A DNA stretch of 64,000 bases from an uncultured Flavobacteriaceae bacterium. GTDB lineage: Bacteria; Bacteroidota; Bacteroidia; Flavobacteriales; Flavobacteriaceae. The stretch is from NCBI GenBank assembly GCA_947500575.1, contig CANMSI010000002.1, positions 124,001-188,000 on the forward strand, written 5' to 3'. A program made the position numbers and the translations under genes. The notes under the pieces were generated by a model, which did no database searches, had not been told where the DNA came from, and saw nothing but the letters and a program-made list of their open reading frames with translations. Of the stretch, positions 1 to 8,399 are shown piece after piece (position 1 is the first letter of the stretch; every line of letters starts with the position of its first letter).

Positions 1-28
1 AAAAGCACTAATATTTAAAACATATAGA

Positions 29-1939
29 ATGAGTAAAATTATAGGAATAGATTTAGGAACAACAAACTCCTGTGTTTCCGTAATGGAGGGGAACGAACCT
101 GTTGTAATTCCAAATGCAGAAGGGAAGCGAACTACTCCCTCTGTAATCGCCTTTGTTGAAGGTGGTGAAATAAAAGTGGGTGACCCTGCAAAAAGACAGG
201 CGGTCACTAATCCAGAAAAGACCATATACTCTATTAAGCGTTTTATGGGGAATAAATTTTCTGAATCTAAAAAAGAAGCAGATCGTGTACCATATAAAGT
301 AGTAAAAGGCGACAACAATACACCAAGAGTAGATATTGATGGACGTTTGTATTCTCCACAAGAATTGTCTGCTATGATTCTTCAAAAAATGAAGAAAACG
401 GCAGAAGATTATTTAGGTCAGTCGGTTACAAGAGCGGTAGTAACAGTACCAGCATATTTTAATGATGCACAAAGACAAGCTACTAAGGAAGCTGGAGAAA
501 TTGCAGGACTTACGGTAGAGCGTATTATTAACGAACCTACTGCTGCATCTTTGGCGTACGGAATGGATAAAAAAGATACAGATCAAAAAATTGTAGTTTT
601 TGATTTTGGAGGTGGAACACACGATGTATCTATCTTGGAATTAGGAGACGGTGTTTTTGAAGTACTTTCTACAGATGGAGATACACATTTAGGTGGAGAT
701 GATGTAGATCAAAAAATTATTGATTGGCTTGCAGAAGAGTTTAAAAAAGATGAAACTATTGATTTACGTGAGGATGCGATGGCATTGCAACGTTTACGTG
801 AAGCAGCTGAAAAAGCAAAGATAGAATTGTCTTCATCTGCACAAACGGAAATTAATTTGCCATATGTAACGGCAACCTCTAGCGGACCTAAGCACTTGGT
901 AAGAACCTTATCTAGATCTAAGTTTGAACAATTAATCGCAGACTTGGTAAAACGTACTATAGAGCCCTGTCAAACAGCATTAAAAGCTGCCGGACTTTCT
1001 AAGAGTGATATTGATGAGATCATTTTAGTAGGAGGATCTACTAGAATTCCTGCAGTACAAGAAGCAGTGGAGAAGTTCTTCGGGAAAAAGCCTTCTAAAG
1101 GAGTAAACCCTGATGAGGTAGTAGCAGTAGGAGCAGCAATCCAAGGAGGAGTATTAACCGGAGATGTGAAAGATGTGCTCTTATTAGATGTTACGCCTTT
1201 ATCTTTAGGTATAGAGACCATGGGAAGCGTTATGACAAAACTGATTGATGCGAATACTACGATTCCAACAAAAAAATCGCAGGTATTTTCAACGGCGGCA
1301 GACAATCAGCCTTCAGTAGAGATCCATGTATTACAAGGAGAACGTTCTATGGCGGCTGATAATAAAACAATTGGACGCTTTCATTTAGATGGAATACCAC
1401 CAGCACAGAGAGGTACTCCACAAATTGAAGTAACCTTTGATATTGATGCAAACGGTATTATCAAAGTATCGGCTACGGATAAGGCAACCAATAAGTCTCA
1501 GGATATTCGAATAGAAGCTTCTTCTGGGCTTACAGATGAAGAAATCCAAAAGATGAAAGCAGAAGCAGAAGCAAATGCAGAATCTGATAAAAAGGCAAAA
1601 GAAACTGCTGATAAATTGAATGAGGCAGATAGTATGATTTTTCAAACTGAAAAACAGTTAACAGAATTCGGTGATAAATTATCAGAAGATAAAAAACAAC
1701 CAATTACTGAAGCTTTAGAAGAATTGAAAAAAGCATATGAAACAAAAGATTTAGAAGTGATTACTCCAGCTTTAGAAAAAATTAATGAAGCATGGAAGGT
1801 AGCATCTGAAGAAATGTACAAGGCACAAGCAGAAGCACAGCAGGCAGCAGGTGGAGCTCCGGGAGCAGACGCAGCTGATGGTGGTGCAGCTCCTGAGGGA
1901 GACAATGTAGAAGATGTAGATTTTGAAGAAGTGAAGTAA
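29..1939 (+). CDS. dnaK: Molecular chaperone DnaK (Hsp70)
   Basis: Cytoplasmic Hsp70 chaperone that binds and releases unfolded polypeptides in an ATP cycle with DnaJ and GrpE. The 636-residue length is normal. It opens with the Hsp70 signature [17 protein letters not shown] (about residues 4-20). The ATPase domain has the second signature [13 protein letters not shown] near residue 191 and the third, [10 protein letters not shown], near 333. The substrate-binding domain follows the [11 protein letters not shown] linker region near 380, and the protein ends in an Ala/Gly-rich tail with the acidic end EDVDFEEVK. The second signature has His where most DnaK proteins have Phe (GGGTFD). This looks like a lineage variant, since everything else is intact. 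Only 28 bases lie upstream, so its promoter is largely outside the window. A strong hairpin follows, so it is probably the last gene of its transcript. Confidence 0.98.
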   Translation: MSKIIGIDLGTTNSCVSVMEGNEPVVIPNAEGKRTTPSVIAFVEGGEIKVGDPAKRQAVTNPEKTIYSIKRFMGNKFSESKKEADRVPYKVVKGDNNTPRVDIDGRLYSPQELSAMILQKMKKTAEDYLGQSVTRAVVTVPAYFNDAQRQATKEAGEIAGLTVERIINEPTAASLAYGMDKKDTDQKIVVFDFGGGTHDVSILELGDGVFEVLSTDGDTHLGGDDVDQKIIDWLAEEFKKDETIDLREDAMALQRLREAAEKAKIELSSSAQTEINLPYVTATSSGPKHLVRTLSRSKFEQLIADLVKRTIEPCQTALKAAGLSKSDIDEIILVGGSTRIPAVQEAVEKFFGKKPSKGVNPDEVVAVGAAIQGGVLTGDVKDVLLLDVTPLSLGIETMGSVMTKLIDANTTIPTKKSQVFSTAADNQPSVEIHVLQGERSMAADNKTIGRFHLDGIPPAQRGTPQIEVTFDIDANGIIKVSATDKATNKSQDIRIEASSGLTDEEIQKMKAEAEANAESDKKAKETADKLNEADSMIFQTEKQLTEFGDKLSEDKKQPITEALEELKKAYETKDLEVITPALEKINEAWKVASEEMYKAQAEAQQAAGGAPGADAADGGAAPEGDNVEDVDFEEVK

Positions 1940-1973
1940 GTTTATAACTAAGCTTAAAGATTTTATAATAAGT

Positions 1974-2002
1974 AAAAAGGGCGGAATTTTCCGCCCTTTT
2001 TT
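1974..2002 (+). terminator. Rho-independent terminator after dnaK
   Basis: GGGCGGAA and TTCCGCCC form an 8-bp stem with a TT loop, flanked by an A-run and followed by six Ts. It lies 35 nt past the dnaK stop. Confidence 0.93.
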
Positions 2003-2023
2003 AATTTAGGCACATAATTTGTT

Positions 2024-2051
2024 TTGTTTTCCTTCGTTATCCCTAATTTTG
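2024..2051 (+). promoter_or_regulatory. Bacteroidota-type promoter of the secreted protein gene at 2057
   Basis: A TTG (-33 box, 2024-2026), 17 nt and TAATTTTG (-7 box, 2044-2051) match the Bacteroidota consensus. The -7 box ends 5 nt before the ATG, so the transcript would have almost no leader. The promoter also shows that the TTG codon at 2024 is not a start codon. Confidence 0.7.
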
Positions 2052-2056
2052 AACTT

Positions 2057-2995
2057 ATGGTAAAGAACTACCCTGCACTTCTAGTGCTTTTCGTAATAGG
2101 TTTAAACCTTGGTCCTATGGATTTGAATTCTCAGGAACTGAAGGTTTTTACAATCAATGATTTTGATCTTCATGGCAATGTAAAAACATGTCTGGTTATT
2201 ACCGATTATGGTAAGGAAGAATTTGAATTTGATGAAGCTGGCTTACTTACCAAATCTGTAACCCGTTTTAACGAGTCAGATTATGATATCACCTATTATA
2301 AATATGCGGCAGATCAACTATTAGAAAAACGCTTAGAAACTTATAGAGATGGGGTTTTTGATAAAAGTACCTCCATTGCTAACCTCTACGAGATAGATAC
2401 GACTGGGAATCGCAAGGTAACGGAAAAAATATTCTCTTATAACCAAGAGTTTATTGATCAATACGAATACTATTTTGATATTGACAATAATCTTGTAAAC
2501 ATTAAAAGGAGTAATAATACGGGAATAGACGAAACCACTATAGAATATACTTATTATAAAGGTGAGTACACTAAATCTTACTTTTTGAACGGAGTAATTC
2601 AAAAATCCATTCGTACCTCTACAAAAAAGAAAAACGGAAGTTCATACGAGATTATACTTTCTAAAGAGTTCATAGATGGCATCCCCTTAAAAGCAACGGA
2701 ACAAAAGTTAAATTCTAAGAAAGCCTTGCTTTTAGAAATAGAATTTGCCTATGACGCAGCAAAAAAGTCTTTGGAGGCTACTTCTACAAAAAGCTTTAGT
2801 TATGATGATAAAGGATTGCTAACGGAGCTAAAAAAACAAACAGGTCCTTTAGAAACGAAGCAAATGTATATTTATCAATTTGATAATGAAGAAAATGGAA
2901 ATTGGATTAAAAAGATTATTACTCCGGATAATTCATATACTACAAGGAAAATAAGCTATTACGAAACAGCAGTTCCTGTAGAAGAAAAAAACTGA
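2057..2995 (+). CDS. Secreted hypothetical protein with YD-like repeats
   Basis: Not recognised as a named family. The start at ATG 2057 (312 aa) is preferred because it opens a signal peptide (MVKNYPALLVLFVIGLNLG) and because the upstream TTG lies in the promoter. The rest is beta-rich and built of repeating strands such as ITYYKYAADQ, IEYTYYKGEY and FSYDDKGLLTELKK, ending in ENGNWIKKIITPDNSYTTRK. This 'Y-D-x-x-G-N-W' style is common in secreted Bacteroidota proteins that resemble YD/RHS strands. The likely location is periplasm or cell surface. It sits alone, with its own promoter, between the dnaK terminator and a convergent operon whose last stop codon directly abuts it. No enzymatic motif was seen. 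Confidence 0.8.
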   Translation: MVKNYPALLVLFVIGLNLGPMDLNSQELKVFTINDFDLHGNVKTCLVITDYGKEEFEFDEAGLLTKSVTRFNESDYDITYYKYAADQLLEKRLETYRDGVFDKSTSIANLYEIDTTGNRKVTEKIFSYNQEFIDQYEYYFDIDNNLVNIKRSNNTGIDETTIEYTYYKGEYTKSYFLNGVIQKSIRTSTKKKNGSSYEIILSKEFIDGIPLKATEQKLNSKKALLLEIEFAYDAAKKSLEATSTKSFSYDDKGLLTELKKQTGPLETKQMYIYQFDNEENGNWIKKIITPDNSYTTRKISYYETAVPVEEKN

Positions 2996-3391
2996 TTATA
3001 CTTTTGTTGGGGTTATAAGATCCCAAAGATTGCCGTATAAATCCTTGAAAACTGCAACTGTGCCATATATTTCCTCTCTTGGCTTTTCAATAAATACAAT
3101 GCCATTAGCTATCATTTTATTATAATCCCTCCAAAAATCATCTGTTTGCAAAAACAAAAAAACTCTACCTCCTGTTTGATTTCCTATAGCGTTTATTTGA
3201 GCCTCGCCATCTGCTTTTGCAAGCAATAAAGCGGTATTTGGCGTTCCTGGTGGGGCTACCCTTACCCATCGTTTGTTATTTTCCAAAGCGGTATCTTCTA
3301 GAAGAAGAAAATTCATTTTTTCAACATAAAACTGTATCGCCTCGTCATATTCTCTCACTAATAAACTAAGCTGAGCTATTGTTTGTTTCAT
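2996..3391 (-). CDS. VOC (glyoxalase/bleomycin resistance fold) family protein
   Basis: A small cytoplasmic protein of 131 aa with the single-module VOC fold: IAQLSLLVREYDEAIQFYVEKM at the N-terminus (beta-alpha unit with the Y-x-x-x-x-x-F-Y pattern) and a C-terminal VFKDLYGNLWDLI, the typical 'D-x-x-G-N-x-W-x-L' end. VOC proteins are metal-dependent isomerases, dioxygenases or antibiotic-binding proteins; the substrate cannot be told. The start at 3391 is chosen over the ATG at 3406 because it forms an ATGA overlap with the stop of the upstream acetyltransferase gene, implying translational coupling. Last gene of the TetR-headed operon. Confidence 0.85.
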   Translation of the reverse strand: MKQTIAQLSLLVREYDEAIQFYVEKMNFLLLEDTALENNKRWVRVAPPGTPNTALLLAKADGEAQINAIGNQTGGRVFLFLQTDDFWRDYNKMIANGIVFIEKPREEIYGTVAVFKDLYGNLWDLITPTKV

Positions 3392-3942
3392 AGGCGAGAG
3401 TTCCATTCTTTTTTTAAAATACCATAGCAGCAGGTATTGCGCTTAAATCCATCTAATAGATATACATTTTCTCTAAGGATTCCTTCTAGTGTACATCCTA
3501 ATTTTTCTACTGCTTTTCTAGAGCGCATATTTCTTTCATCTACTCTAAACTCTATCTTTTCAAAATCCATAGGGCCAAATGCATGGTCCATCATTAGTTG
3601 TTTCATGTGCCCATTAAGACCACTTCCCTGAAATTCTCTTCCAATCCAAGTTGCTCCAATATGTAGTACTTTATTTTTCCAATCGATATGCATATATCGT
3701 GTACAGCCTGCGTAGACGTTACGTTTCTTATCGTAAATGATAAAGGGAATGCTACTCTTCTGAGCAGCTTGTTCCAATGCAGTTAGCACATATTTTTTTA
3801 AGGCTGAAGGGGTTTCAATATCCGATGGAGAATACTGTACCAACTTTTCTTGCGATGCAATACTATTTAAATGATGAAAATTTTGAAGGCTAAGAGGAGA
3901 GAGGCGAACAAAATCGTTTTCTAAGGTAAAAGTTGTATTCAT
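3388..3942 (-). CDS. GNAT family N-acetyltransferase (RimJ/RimL type)
   Basis: A 184-aa acetyl-CoA-dependent acyltransferase of the Acetyltransf_3 (RimJ/RimL-like) group. It has the N-terminal VRLSPLSLQNFHHL, the cofactor-binding region WIGREFQGSGLNGHMKQLM (a variant Q/R-x-x-G-x-G/A motif) near residues 105-123, and FRVDERNMRSRKAVEKLGCTLEG near 137-159, the family's 'N-x-x-S-x-x-x-x-E-K-x-G' end. Relatives acetylate ribosomal protein N-termini or small amines; the acceptor here is unknown. The start overlaps the upstream hydrolase gene by 4 bp (ATGA), and the next gene overlaps in the same way, so the three genes are tightly coupled. Confidence 0.88.
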   Translation of the reverse strand: MNTTFTLENDFVRLSPLSLQNFHHLNSIASQEKLVQYSPSDIETPSALKKYVLTALEQAAQKSSIPFIIYDKKRNVYAGCTRYMHIDWKNKVLHIGATWIGREFQGSGLNGHMKQLMMDHAFGPMDFEKIEFRVDERNMRSRKAVEKLGCTLEGILRENVYLLDGFKRNTCCYGILKKEWNSRL

Positions 3943-4586
3943 GATACAAGTTGATTGATAAAAGATTTATGAACTACATGGCCTCCATTAAAAGTACGTT
4001 GTTTTGCTAAATCTCCAAATAAGGTGGTTAACTTTTCAATCTCTATCGTTAAGCGTTCTGGAGTCAGATATTCGTCGGTATCTCCCACAATGGCTGTAAC
4101 CTGCGTTTTCTGCTTCCGTAAAAAACTAAAATCAGCTGCGGTTAGTTCTTGCGGAATACTCCCAGAATGAAACACCAAATGTTGGCAAGATACCTTTCGC
4201 TTGGCTACCCATCTAGCGGCTACGGAAACTCCTTGCGAATATCCAAATACAATTAAATTACAGCTTTTAGGAATTGTTTCATGCGCATAAACAGCGTCTA
4301 AATAATTGCAGATATTTTCAATTTCATTGGCTGTATTTTCCTTTGTAAGCCAACTAGCACCAATATGTTTGTATTGTGTAGTAAGGTAATACTTAGAGGG
4401 AGCCTGCGGCGCAATAATATAGTTTTCTTCGGCAGAAAGTTCATTAAAATACTTTAGAAAGTATCTGCTTAAATATCCTATTCCATGACATACGATCCAA
4501 ACATTTTTTGTCTTCGCTGTAAGCTGATTTAAAGTAGAATATGATTTAGAAGTCCTGTAATCGACTTGTTTTTCTATTGATTTCAT
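3939..4586 (-). CDS. Alpha/beta hydrolase (carboxylesterase/phospholipase type)
   Basis: A 215-aa cytoplasmic hydrolase of the small carboxylesterase (YpfH/PhoCl-like) type. It has the oxyanion strand VWIVCHGIGYLS near residue 28, the nucleophile elbow FGYSQGVS near 118 (Ser), the acid loop VGDTDEYLTPE near 166 (Asp) and FNGGHVVH near 198 (His), so the catalytic triad is complete. Relatives hydrolyse short acyl esters or thioesters. There is no signal peptide. It is the third gene of the minus-strand operon, 15 bp after the transglutaminase-like gene and overlapping the acetyltransferase by 4 bp. The substrate is unknown. Confidence 0.85.
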   Translation of the reverse strand: MKSIEKQVDYRTSKSYSTLNQLTAKTKNVWIVCHGIGYLSRYFLKYFNELSAEENYIIAPQAPSKYYLTTQYKHIGASWLTKENTANEIENICNYLDAVYAHETIPKSCNLIVFGYSQGVSVAARWVAKRKVSCQHLVFHSGSIPQELTAADFSFLRKQKTQVTAIVGDTDEYLTPERLTIEIEKLTTLFGDLAKQRTFNGGHVVHKSFINQLVS

Positions 4587-4601
4587 GTATACTAAATATA
4601 A

Positions 4602-5240
4602 TTACTTTAACGAAAGTATTAGATTTTCGGGTATTTTAATATGTGGATAGTGCTCTTTTAGACTAGCCAGCATTTTGGCATAGGGGAGGTCTTCAAAACT
4701 TCCATAATCATGGATGTAATCCATAAAAGTATTTCCATTATTACTGAATTGTTGAAAAACGGCATCGTTTTCTCCATCAAATTCTAATACCGGAACTCCT
4801 AATTTCTCGCATAAACTTTTATTAAAAGCTGGTGTAATTTTTATCCATTTTTTATTTAAAAAGACTTCAACACATCCATGAAAAACTAGTACATCCGTTT
4901 TTAATATTTCCACAATCCTATCTACTGCAATATGATTTTTTACATTTCCGAAATTGAGGCGTGCAGGTATATGCGCCGCTCGTATTACTGCACAAAGCAA
5001 GACGGCTTTTTCTACACAATAAGCCGAATCTCTTTTTAACAAGGCACTGGCTACTAAGGTTTGTGGTCTTAGGTCTAAGTTATAAGGATCATACAAATAG
5101 CCATCTCGTACTGCATTGAACAAGGCAATTGTTTTTTCAACCTTAGAAGTACAATGTGCAGTATGAACAGCGACAAATTGGGCAATGTTGGAATGCTCAC
5201 TGTCAATGAAATAGGTGGACTTTAAATAGGGGTTTTGCAT
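4602..5240 (-). CDS. Transglutaminase-like cysteine protein
   Basis: A 212-aa protein with the transglutaminase core. The Cys site is SAYCVEKAVLLCAVIRAAHIPARL near residues 72-95, and the His site is VFHGCVEVFLNKKWIKITPAFN near 118-139. After the His strand the usual catalytic Asp (as in 'xxDPT') is replaced by Thr in KITPAFN. The family includes papain-like peptidases and amidases as well as inactive binders. Members with the TPAFN motif followed by a C-terminal 'EFDG' segment (here VLEFDGENDA) are common in bacteria, so the replacement may belong to the subfamily rather than mean loss of function. No signal peptide. Its operon has three hydrolase-type enzymes in a row. Confidence 0.82.
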   Translation of the reverse strand: MQNPYLKSTYFIDSEHSNIAQFVAVHTAHCTSKVEKTIALFNAVRDGYLYDPYNLDLRPQTLVASALLKRDSAYCVEKAVLLCAVIRAAHIPARLNFGNVKNHIAVDRIVEILKTDVLVFHGCVEVFLNKKWIKITPAFNKSLCEKLGVPVLEFDGENDAVFQQFSNNGNTFMDYIHDYGSFEDLPYAKMLASLKEHYPHIKIPENLILSLK

Positions 5241-5252
5241 GGGTATAATTTG

Positions 5253-6122
5253 CTATACTTTAATATTTTTAGTGGACGTTTCAAACCAAGTTGTTACAAT
5301 AGGCCATAGTAGCTCTTTATGTCTTTTTCTAAAAAAATCATTATGACCTAATTTTCTAATATGATAGTTCTGGGGAACAATATGTAAGCGCTCAACTTTG
5401 GCATTAACAAATACTTTTTCCGCCAGCACATCCACACTTTTTTTAGGAGCAAAATTATCATCATCTATGCTTACCAAAAGCATGGGTTGTGTTAGCTTTT
5501 TATAATGATTTTCCTTGTATTTATTTGCTAAGCTAAGCATAGATTCTTTGTTTAGTAACAACGTTCCCCAATCAGCAGCAATCTGTTTGGGCAACGGCTC
5601 ACCCAAACCAATCCAGTTCGAGGGGAAGTAGCCTAAAATACTGTTCAATAGTGGTACTAAACCTCCAAACCCAAGAAGGATTATCCATTGCATTTTAGCA
5701 GGGAAATTTTTATAATATCCATACTGAGAGCCAATGGTAAGAAATTTGTCATAATGCTGAAAAGCAGTGCTCATGCCTAAACTATTGCCGCCAAAACTAT
5801 GACCCACATGTAAGAGCGTATTGCTTGGATGTATTTTTTTTGCGTATGCGGTAACGGAGGTGAAATCATGATTGGTCCAATCGTAATAGGAGGCTTTCAT
5901 ACCTTTCAAACGCTTAGATTTTGATAAACCAATGCCTCTATAGTCAAACGTATAGGCATCATAGCCTTTAGATGCCAACCATTTTGCAAAATTAAAGAAG
6001 AAACGTTGTGGTAGGCCTACACCTGTAGAGATAACAATGGTCTTTTTATTTTTTTGTGCAGGTTCAAAATGGGTAGCTGTTATTGGATAGCCGTCTGCGG
6101 TATTAATTTGAATAGCGTTCAT
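5253..6122 (-). CDS. Alpha/beta hydrolase (serine aminopeptidase-like)
   Basis: A 289-aa alpha/beta hydrolase of the 'predicted alpha/beta hydrolase' group related to Hydrolase_4. It has the oxyanion region VISTGVGLPQRFF near residue 30, the strand TFDYRGIGLSKS near 58, the nucleophile elbow HVGHSFGGNSLG near 105, an Asp-rich turn (VSIDDDNFAP near 218) and a His in KLGHNDFF near 257. A predicted hydrophobic lid segment (IILLGFGGLVPLLNSILGYF) may bind a lipid-like acyl chain. The substrate is unknown. It is the first enzyme gene after the TetR regulator (22 bp downstream of it), so it is likely the primary target of that regulator. Confidence 0.86.
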   Translation of the reverse strand: MNAIQINTADGYPITATHFEPAQKNKKTIVISTGVGLPQRFFFNFAKWLASKGYDAYTFDYRGIGLSKSKRLKGMKASYYDWTNHDFTSVTAYAKKIHPSNTLLHVGHSFGGNSLGMSTAFQHYDKFLTIGSQYGYYKNFPAKMQWIILLGFGGLVPLLNSILGYFPSNWIGLGEPLPKQIAADWGTLLLNKESMLSLANKYKENHYKKLTQPMLLVSIDDDNFAPKKSVDVLAEKVFVNAKVERLHIVPQNYHIRKLGHNDFFRKRHKELLWPIVTTWFETSTKNIKV

Positions 6123-6144
6123 AGAAGATGAGGTTATTTAATAT

Positions 6145-6705
6145 CTAGTTCATAACATGCTTATGCATTCTTTTAACAGCATTCTCTAAGTACTTTTTAT
6201 CTTTATAGACTCGCATTAATAGAATACCACCTTCCATATCTTGCACAATCTGTTCTGCCAATTCTTGTGCTTTTAAAGGACTGTATTTGGCTACTAGTAG
6301 TTGTTTTAAACCTGCTATAAAATTGTCGAAAAAACGTTTAATTTCTTGAAAGTATAGGGGATTTGCATGTGCAGATTCCAAGGCCGTATTTGCCATTACA
6401 CAGCCCCCATCGTTTTTTAAAAACAGTTTAAAAATAAGGGAGTCTATTTCTTTTAGCTTTGCTTTTACGGACAAAGCATCATTGGTTAATATTTTATTCA
6501 GATTATATTGCATATAACTATTTACATTGGCGAGCATTTCGTTTATAAGACTGTCCTTATTATCGAAATAATAGTAGAAGTGCGATTTTTGAATGCCGCA
6601 ATCTTTGGCTAATTCACTCATGCTACTATTAGCAATTCCCTTTTTTCTAACAGTAGAAATCACTTTTTGTAGAACTTCTTCCTTGGAGGTTTTTATGATA
6701 GGCAT
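6145..6705 (-). CDS. TetR/AcrR family transcriptional regulator
   Basis: A 186-aa TetR-type repressor. The N-terminal helix-turn-helix (residues about 8-52) shows the family pattern ELAKDCGIQKSHFYYYFDNKDSL, and the C-terminal half is the ligand-binding and dimer domain. It heads the six-gene minus-strand operon and probably represses it. A -7 box (CAAATTTA on the + strand, i.e. TAAATTTG at 6715-6708) ends 2 nt before its ATG, with the palindrome at 6724-6733 just upstream, placed where a bound dimer would block RNA polymerase. The divergent menI-menF-menD genes share the same intergenic DNA. The ligand is unknown; the downstream hydrolases suggest an ester or acyl compound. Confidence 0.93.
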   Translation of the reverse strand: MPIIKTSKEEVLQKVISTVRKKGIANSSMSELAKDCGIQKSHFYYYFDNKDSLINEMLANVNSYMQYNLNKILTNDALSVKAKLKEIDSLIFKLFLKNDGGCVMANTALESAHANPLYFQEIKRFFDNFIAGLKQLLVAKYSPLKAQELAEQIVQDMEGGILLMRVYKDKKYLENAVKRMHKHVMN

Positions 6706-6707
6706 AT

Positions 6708-6733
6708 CAAATTTATTTTATTGAACGGTCGTT
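6708..6733 (-). promoter_or_regulatory. tetR promoter -7 box with putative TetR operator
   Basis: The minus strand carries TAAATTTG (6715-6708) directly before the tetR ATG. The + strand has the palindrome AACG-GT-CGTT (6724-6733), the kind of short symmetric site used by TetR dimers, placed between the -7 box and the expected -33 position. Autorepression is inferred from this geometry. Confidence 0.6.
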
Positions 6734-6799
6734 AAAATAAAAATAAATATACTACCTTTTATTGAGTATGGAATGCTTAATTTTGATAAAACTTTTTTC

Positions 6800-7222
6800 A
6801 TGATAGAATACAAAGAGAAAATCTTGGAGGTTTGTAATCAAACCCGAAAGAATACTTTAATGGAAACCCTTCAGATTGAATATGTAGATGTTGGTGAGAA
6901 CTATTTGGTCGCAAAAATGCCTGTAGGACCTGCTGTGCATCAACCAGATGGTGTTTTACATGGCGGCGCTACTGCAGCGCTGGCGGAAAGTGTGGGAAGT
7001 GCTGCTTCTTATATTTTCTTAGACGGACAAGAATATTTTGTTCGGGGTATAGAAATCACAGCCAATCATGTAAAGAGTATTAGCGAGGGTGAAGTGTTTG
7101 CCAAAGCTACTATTGTACATAAAGGACGTACTACCCAGTTATGGGACATTAGAGTAACAGATAAGGACAATAACCTAATATCCCTGTGTAAGCTTACAAC
7201 CATTGCTTTACCTAGAAAATAA
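6800..7222 (+). CDS. menI: Hotdog-fold thioesterase, probable DHNA-CoA hydrolase
   Basis: A hotdog thioesterase of the PaaI/YdiI group (140 aa from 6800). The active-site strand and helix VHQPDGVLHGGATAALAESVGS is intact (conserved HGG and the catalytic Glu). In menaquinone synthesis such enzymes release 1,4-dihydroxy-2-naphthoate from its CoA thioester. The role is inferred from position: its stop abuts the menF ATG and menD follows. The start at ATG 6800 is preferred over 6773 because a perfect -7 box TAATTTTG (6778-6785) lies between the two ATGs and because 140 aa is the family's usual length; the longer form would add nine residues. A general phenylacetate-type thioesterase is the alternative. 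Confidence 0.82.
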   Translation: MIEYKEKILEVCNQTRKNTLMETLQIEYVDVGENYLVAKMPVGPAVHQPDGVLHGGATAALAESVGSAASYIFLDGQEYFVRGIEITANHVKSISEGEVFAKATIVHKGRTTQLWDIRVTDKDNNLISLCKLTTIALPRK

Positions 7223-8344
7223 ATGCTTTCCAATCTTTTACAAAGAGCGTTCACTCAGTATTCCCACGAAAAACCATTTGTGTTGTATCAAAAACCAAAT
7301 GAGAATGTGGTTCATGGTATTTTTCAAAAAAATGATGATTTATACACTGCAGAAGATTTTACCGTTTCTGGTTTTGTTTTTGCGCCCTTTGATGCCAGCT
7401 TACCAAGGGTCTTAATTCCTTTTGATGAGCGCATGCTAGCACCGATTGGATACCAACGCATTTCCAAATCGCAAGAGGAGAGGTCAGAAGCTGTTCACCT
7501 TGAAATGCCAAGTGCTAAAGAATTTCATATACAATTGGTAGAAAAAGGCATTCGTAATATAAAGGCTGATCTTTTTAAAAAAGTAGTACTTTCTCGCAAG
7601 CTAGAATTAGATACTGAAGGTACTCCTTTAGATACATTCGAACGTTTACTGGATACATATCCCAGCGCTTTTTGCTATATATGGTATCATCCTAAAGTAG
7701 GTTTATGGCTAGGGGCAACACCAGAACTCTTATTGAATTTGAACAACCAAAGATTATCCACCATGTCTTTGGCCGGCACACAGGCTGTAAGAAATAATTT
7801 GGAACCAGAATGGAATCAAAAAGAAATAGTAGAACAGCAGTACGTTACAGAGTACATTACAAAGTCATTAGCATCCAAAGTGGAACATTTAGAGGTTTCA
7901 GAGCCAGCATCGCTTAAGGCGGGCAAATTATGGCATCTGTGCACCTATATCTCGGGTCGTACAGAGCCCAGTAGGCTAGCAAGTATTATTAAAGAGTTGC
8001 ATCCTACACCAGCAGTCTGTGGTCTTCCAAAACTACCGGCAAAGAAATTTATTCAGTTGCATGAAAACTATGATCGTTCCTACTATACAGGTTTTCTAGG
8101 TATCTTAAATGATAAAGAGCGTGTAGAACGTTCCAAAACTAGAAGAAATCAGGAGCATAAAGCCTATGCAGCCGTTACGAATAGCACATCCCTATACGTT
8201 AACCTGAGGTGCATGCAGTGGAAAGGGGAGAAGATATGGGTATATGTAGGAGGGGGAATAACTGCAGATTCTGTTCCTGAAAGCGAGTGGGAAGAAACAT
8301 CTAATAAAAGTGCAACTATGCTAAACATACTTCAAAAAAAATAG
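7223..8344 (+). CDS. menF: Isochorismate synthase
   Basis: A 373-aa chorismate-binding enzyme that converts chorismate to isochorismate, the entry step of menaquinone synthesis. The C-terminal catalytic domain shows KKVVLSRKLEL near residue 123, LGATPELLL near 170, LAGTQAVRN near 187, LHPTPAVCGLPK near 263 and the end GGGITADSVPESEWEET near 346, all typical of the MenF/EntC/TrpE superfamily; the length fits MenF rather than TrpE. The ATG follows directly on the menI stop codon (TAA-ATG), so the two are co-transcribed. menD follows after about 50 bp with its own promoter. Confidence 0.93.
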   Translation: MLSNLLQRAFTQYSHEKPFVLYQKPNENVVHGIFQKNDDLYTAEDFTVSGFVFAPFDASLPRVLIPFDERMLAPIGYQRISKSQEERSEAVHLEMPSAKEFHIQLVEKGIRNIKADLFKKVVLSRKLELDTEGTPLDTFERLLDTYPSAFCYIWYHPKVGLWLGATPELLLNLNNQRLSTMSLAGTQAVRNNLEPEWNQKEIVEQQYVTEYITKSLASKVEHLEVSEPASLKAGKLWHLCTYISGRTEPSRLASIIKELHPTPAVCGLPKLPAKKFIQLHENYDRSYYTGFLGILNDKERVERSKTRRNQEHKAYAAVTNSTSLYVNLRCMQWKGEKIWVYVGGGITADSVPESEWEETSNKSATMLNILQKK

Positions 8345-8361
8345 AATTAAAAGGCTTGTAA

Positions 8362-8393
8362 TTGGGTTAAGAATTGCCCGCGTTGTATTTTTG
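8362..8393 (+). promoter_or_regulatory. menD promoter
   Basis: A TTG (8362-8364), 21 nt and TATTTTTG (8386-8393) match the Bacteroidota consensus. The -7 box ends 6 nt before the ATG at 8400, predicting a nearly leaderless transcript separate from menI-menF. Confidence 0.7.
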
Positions 8394-8399
8394 TAGGTG

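Noticed and set aside
2024-2056. TTG start extending the secreted protein at 2057
   Set aside because: The TTG is the -33 box of a promoter whose -7 box also lies upstream of the ATG.
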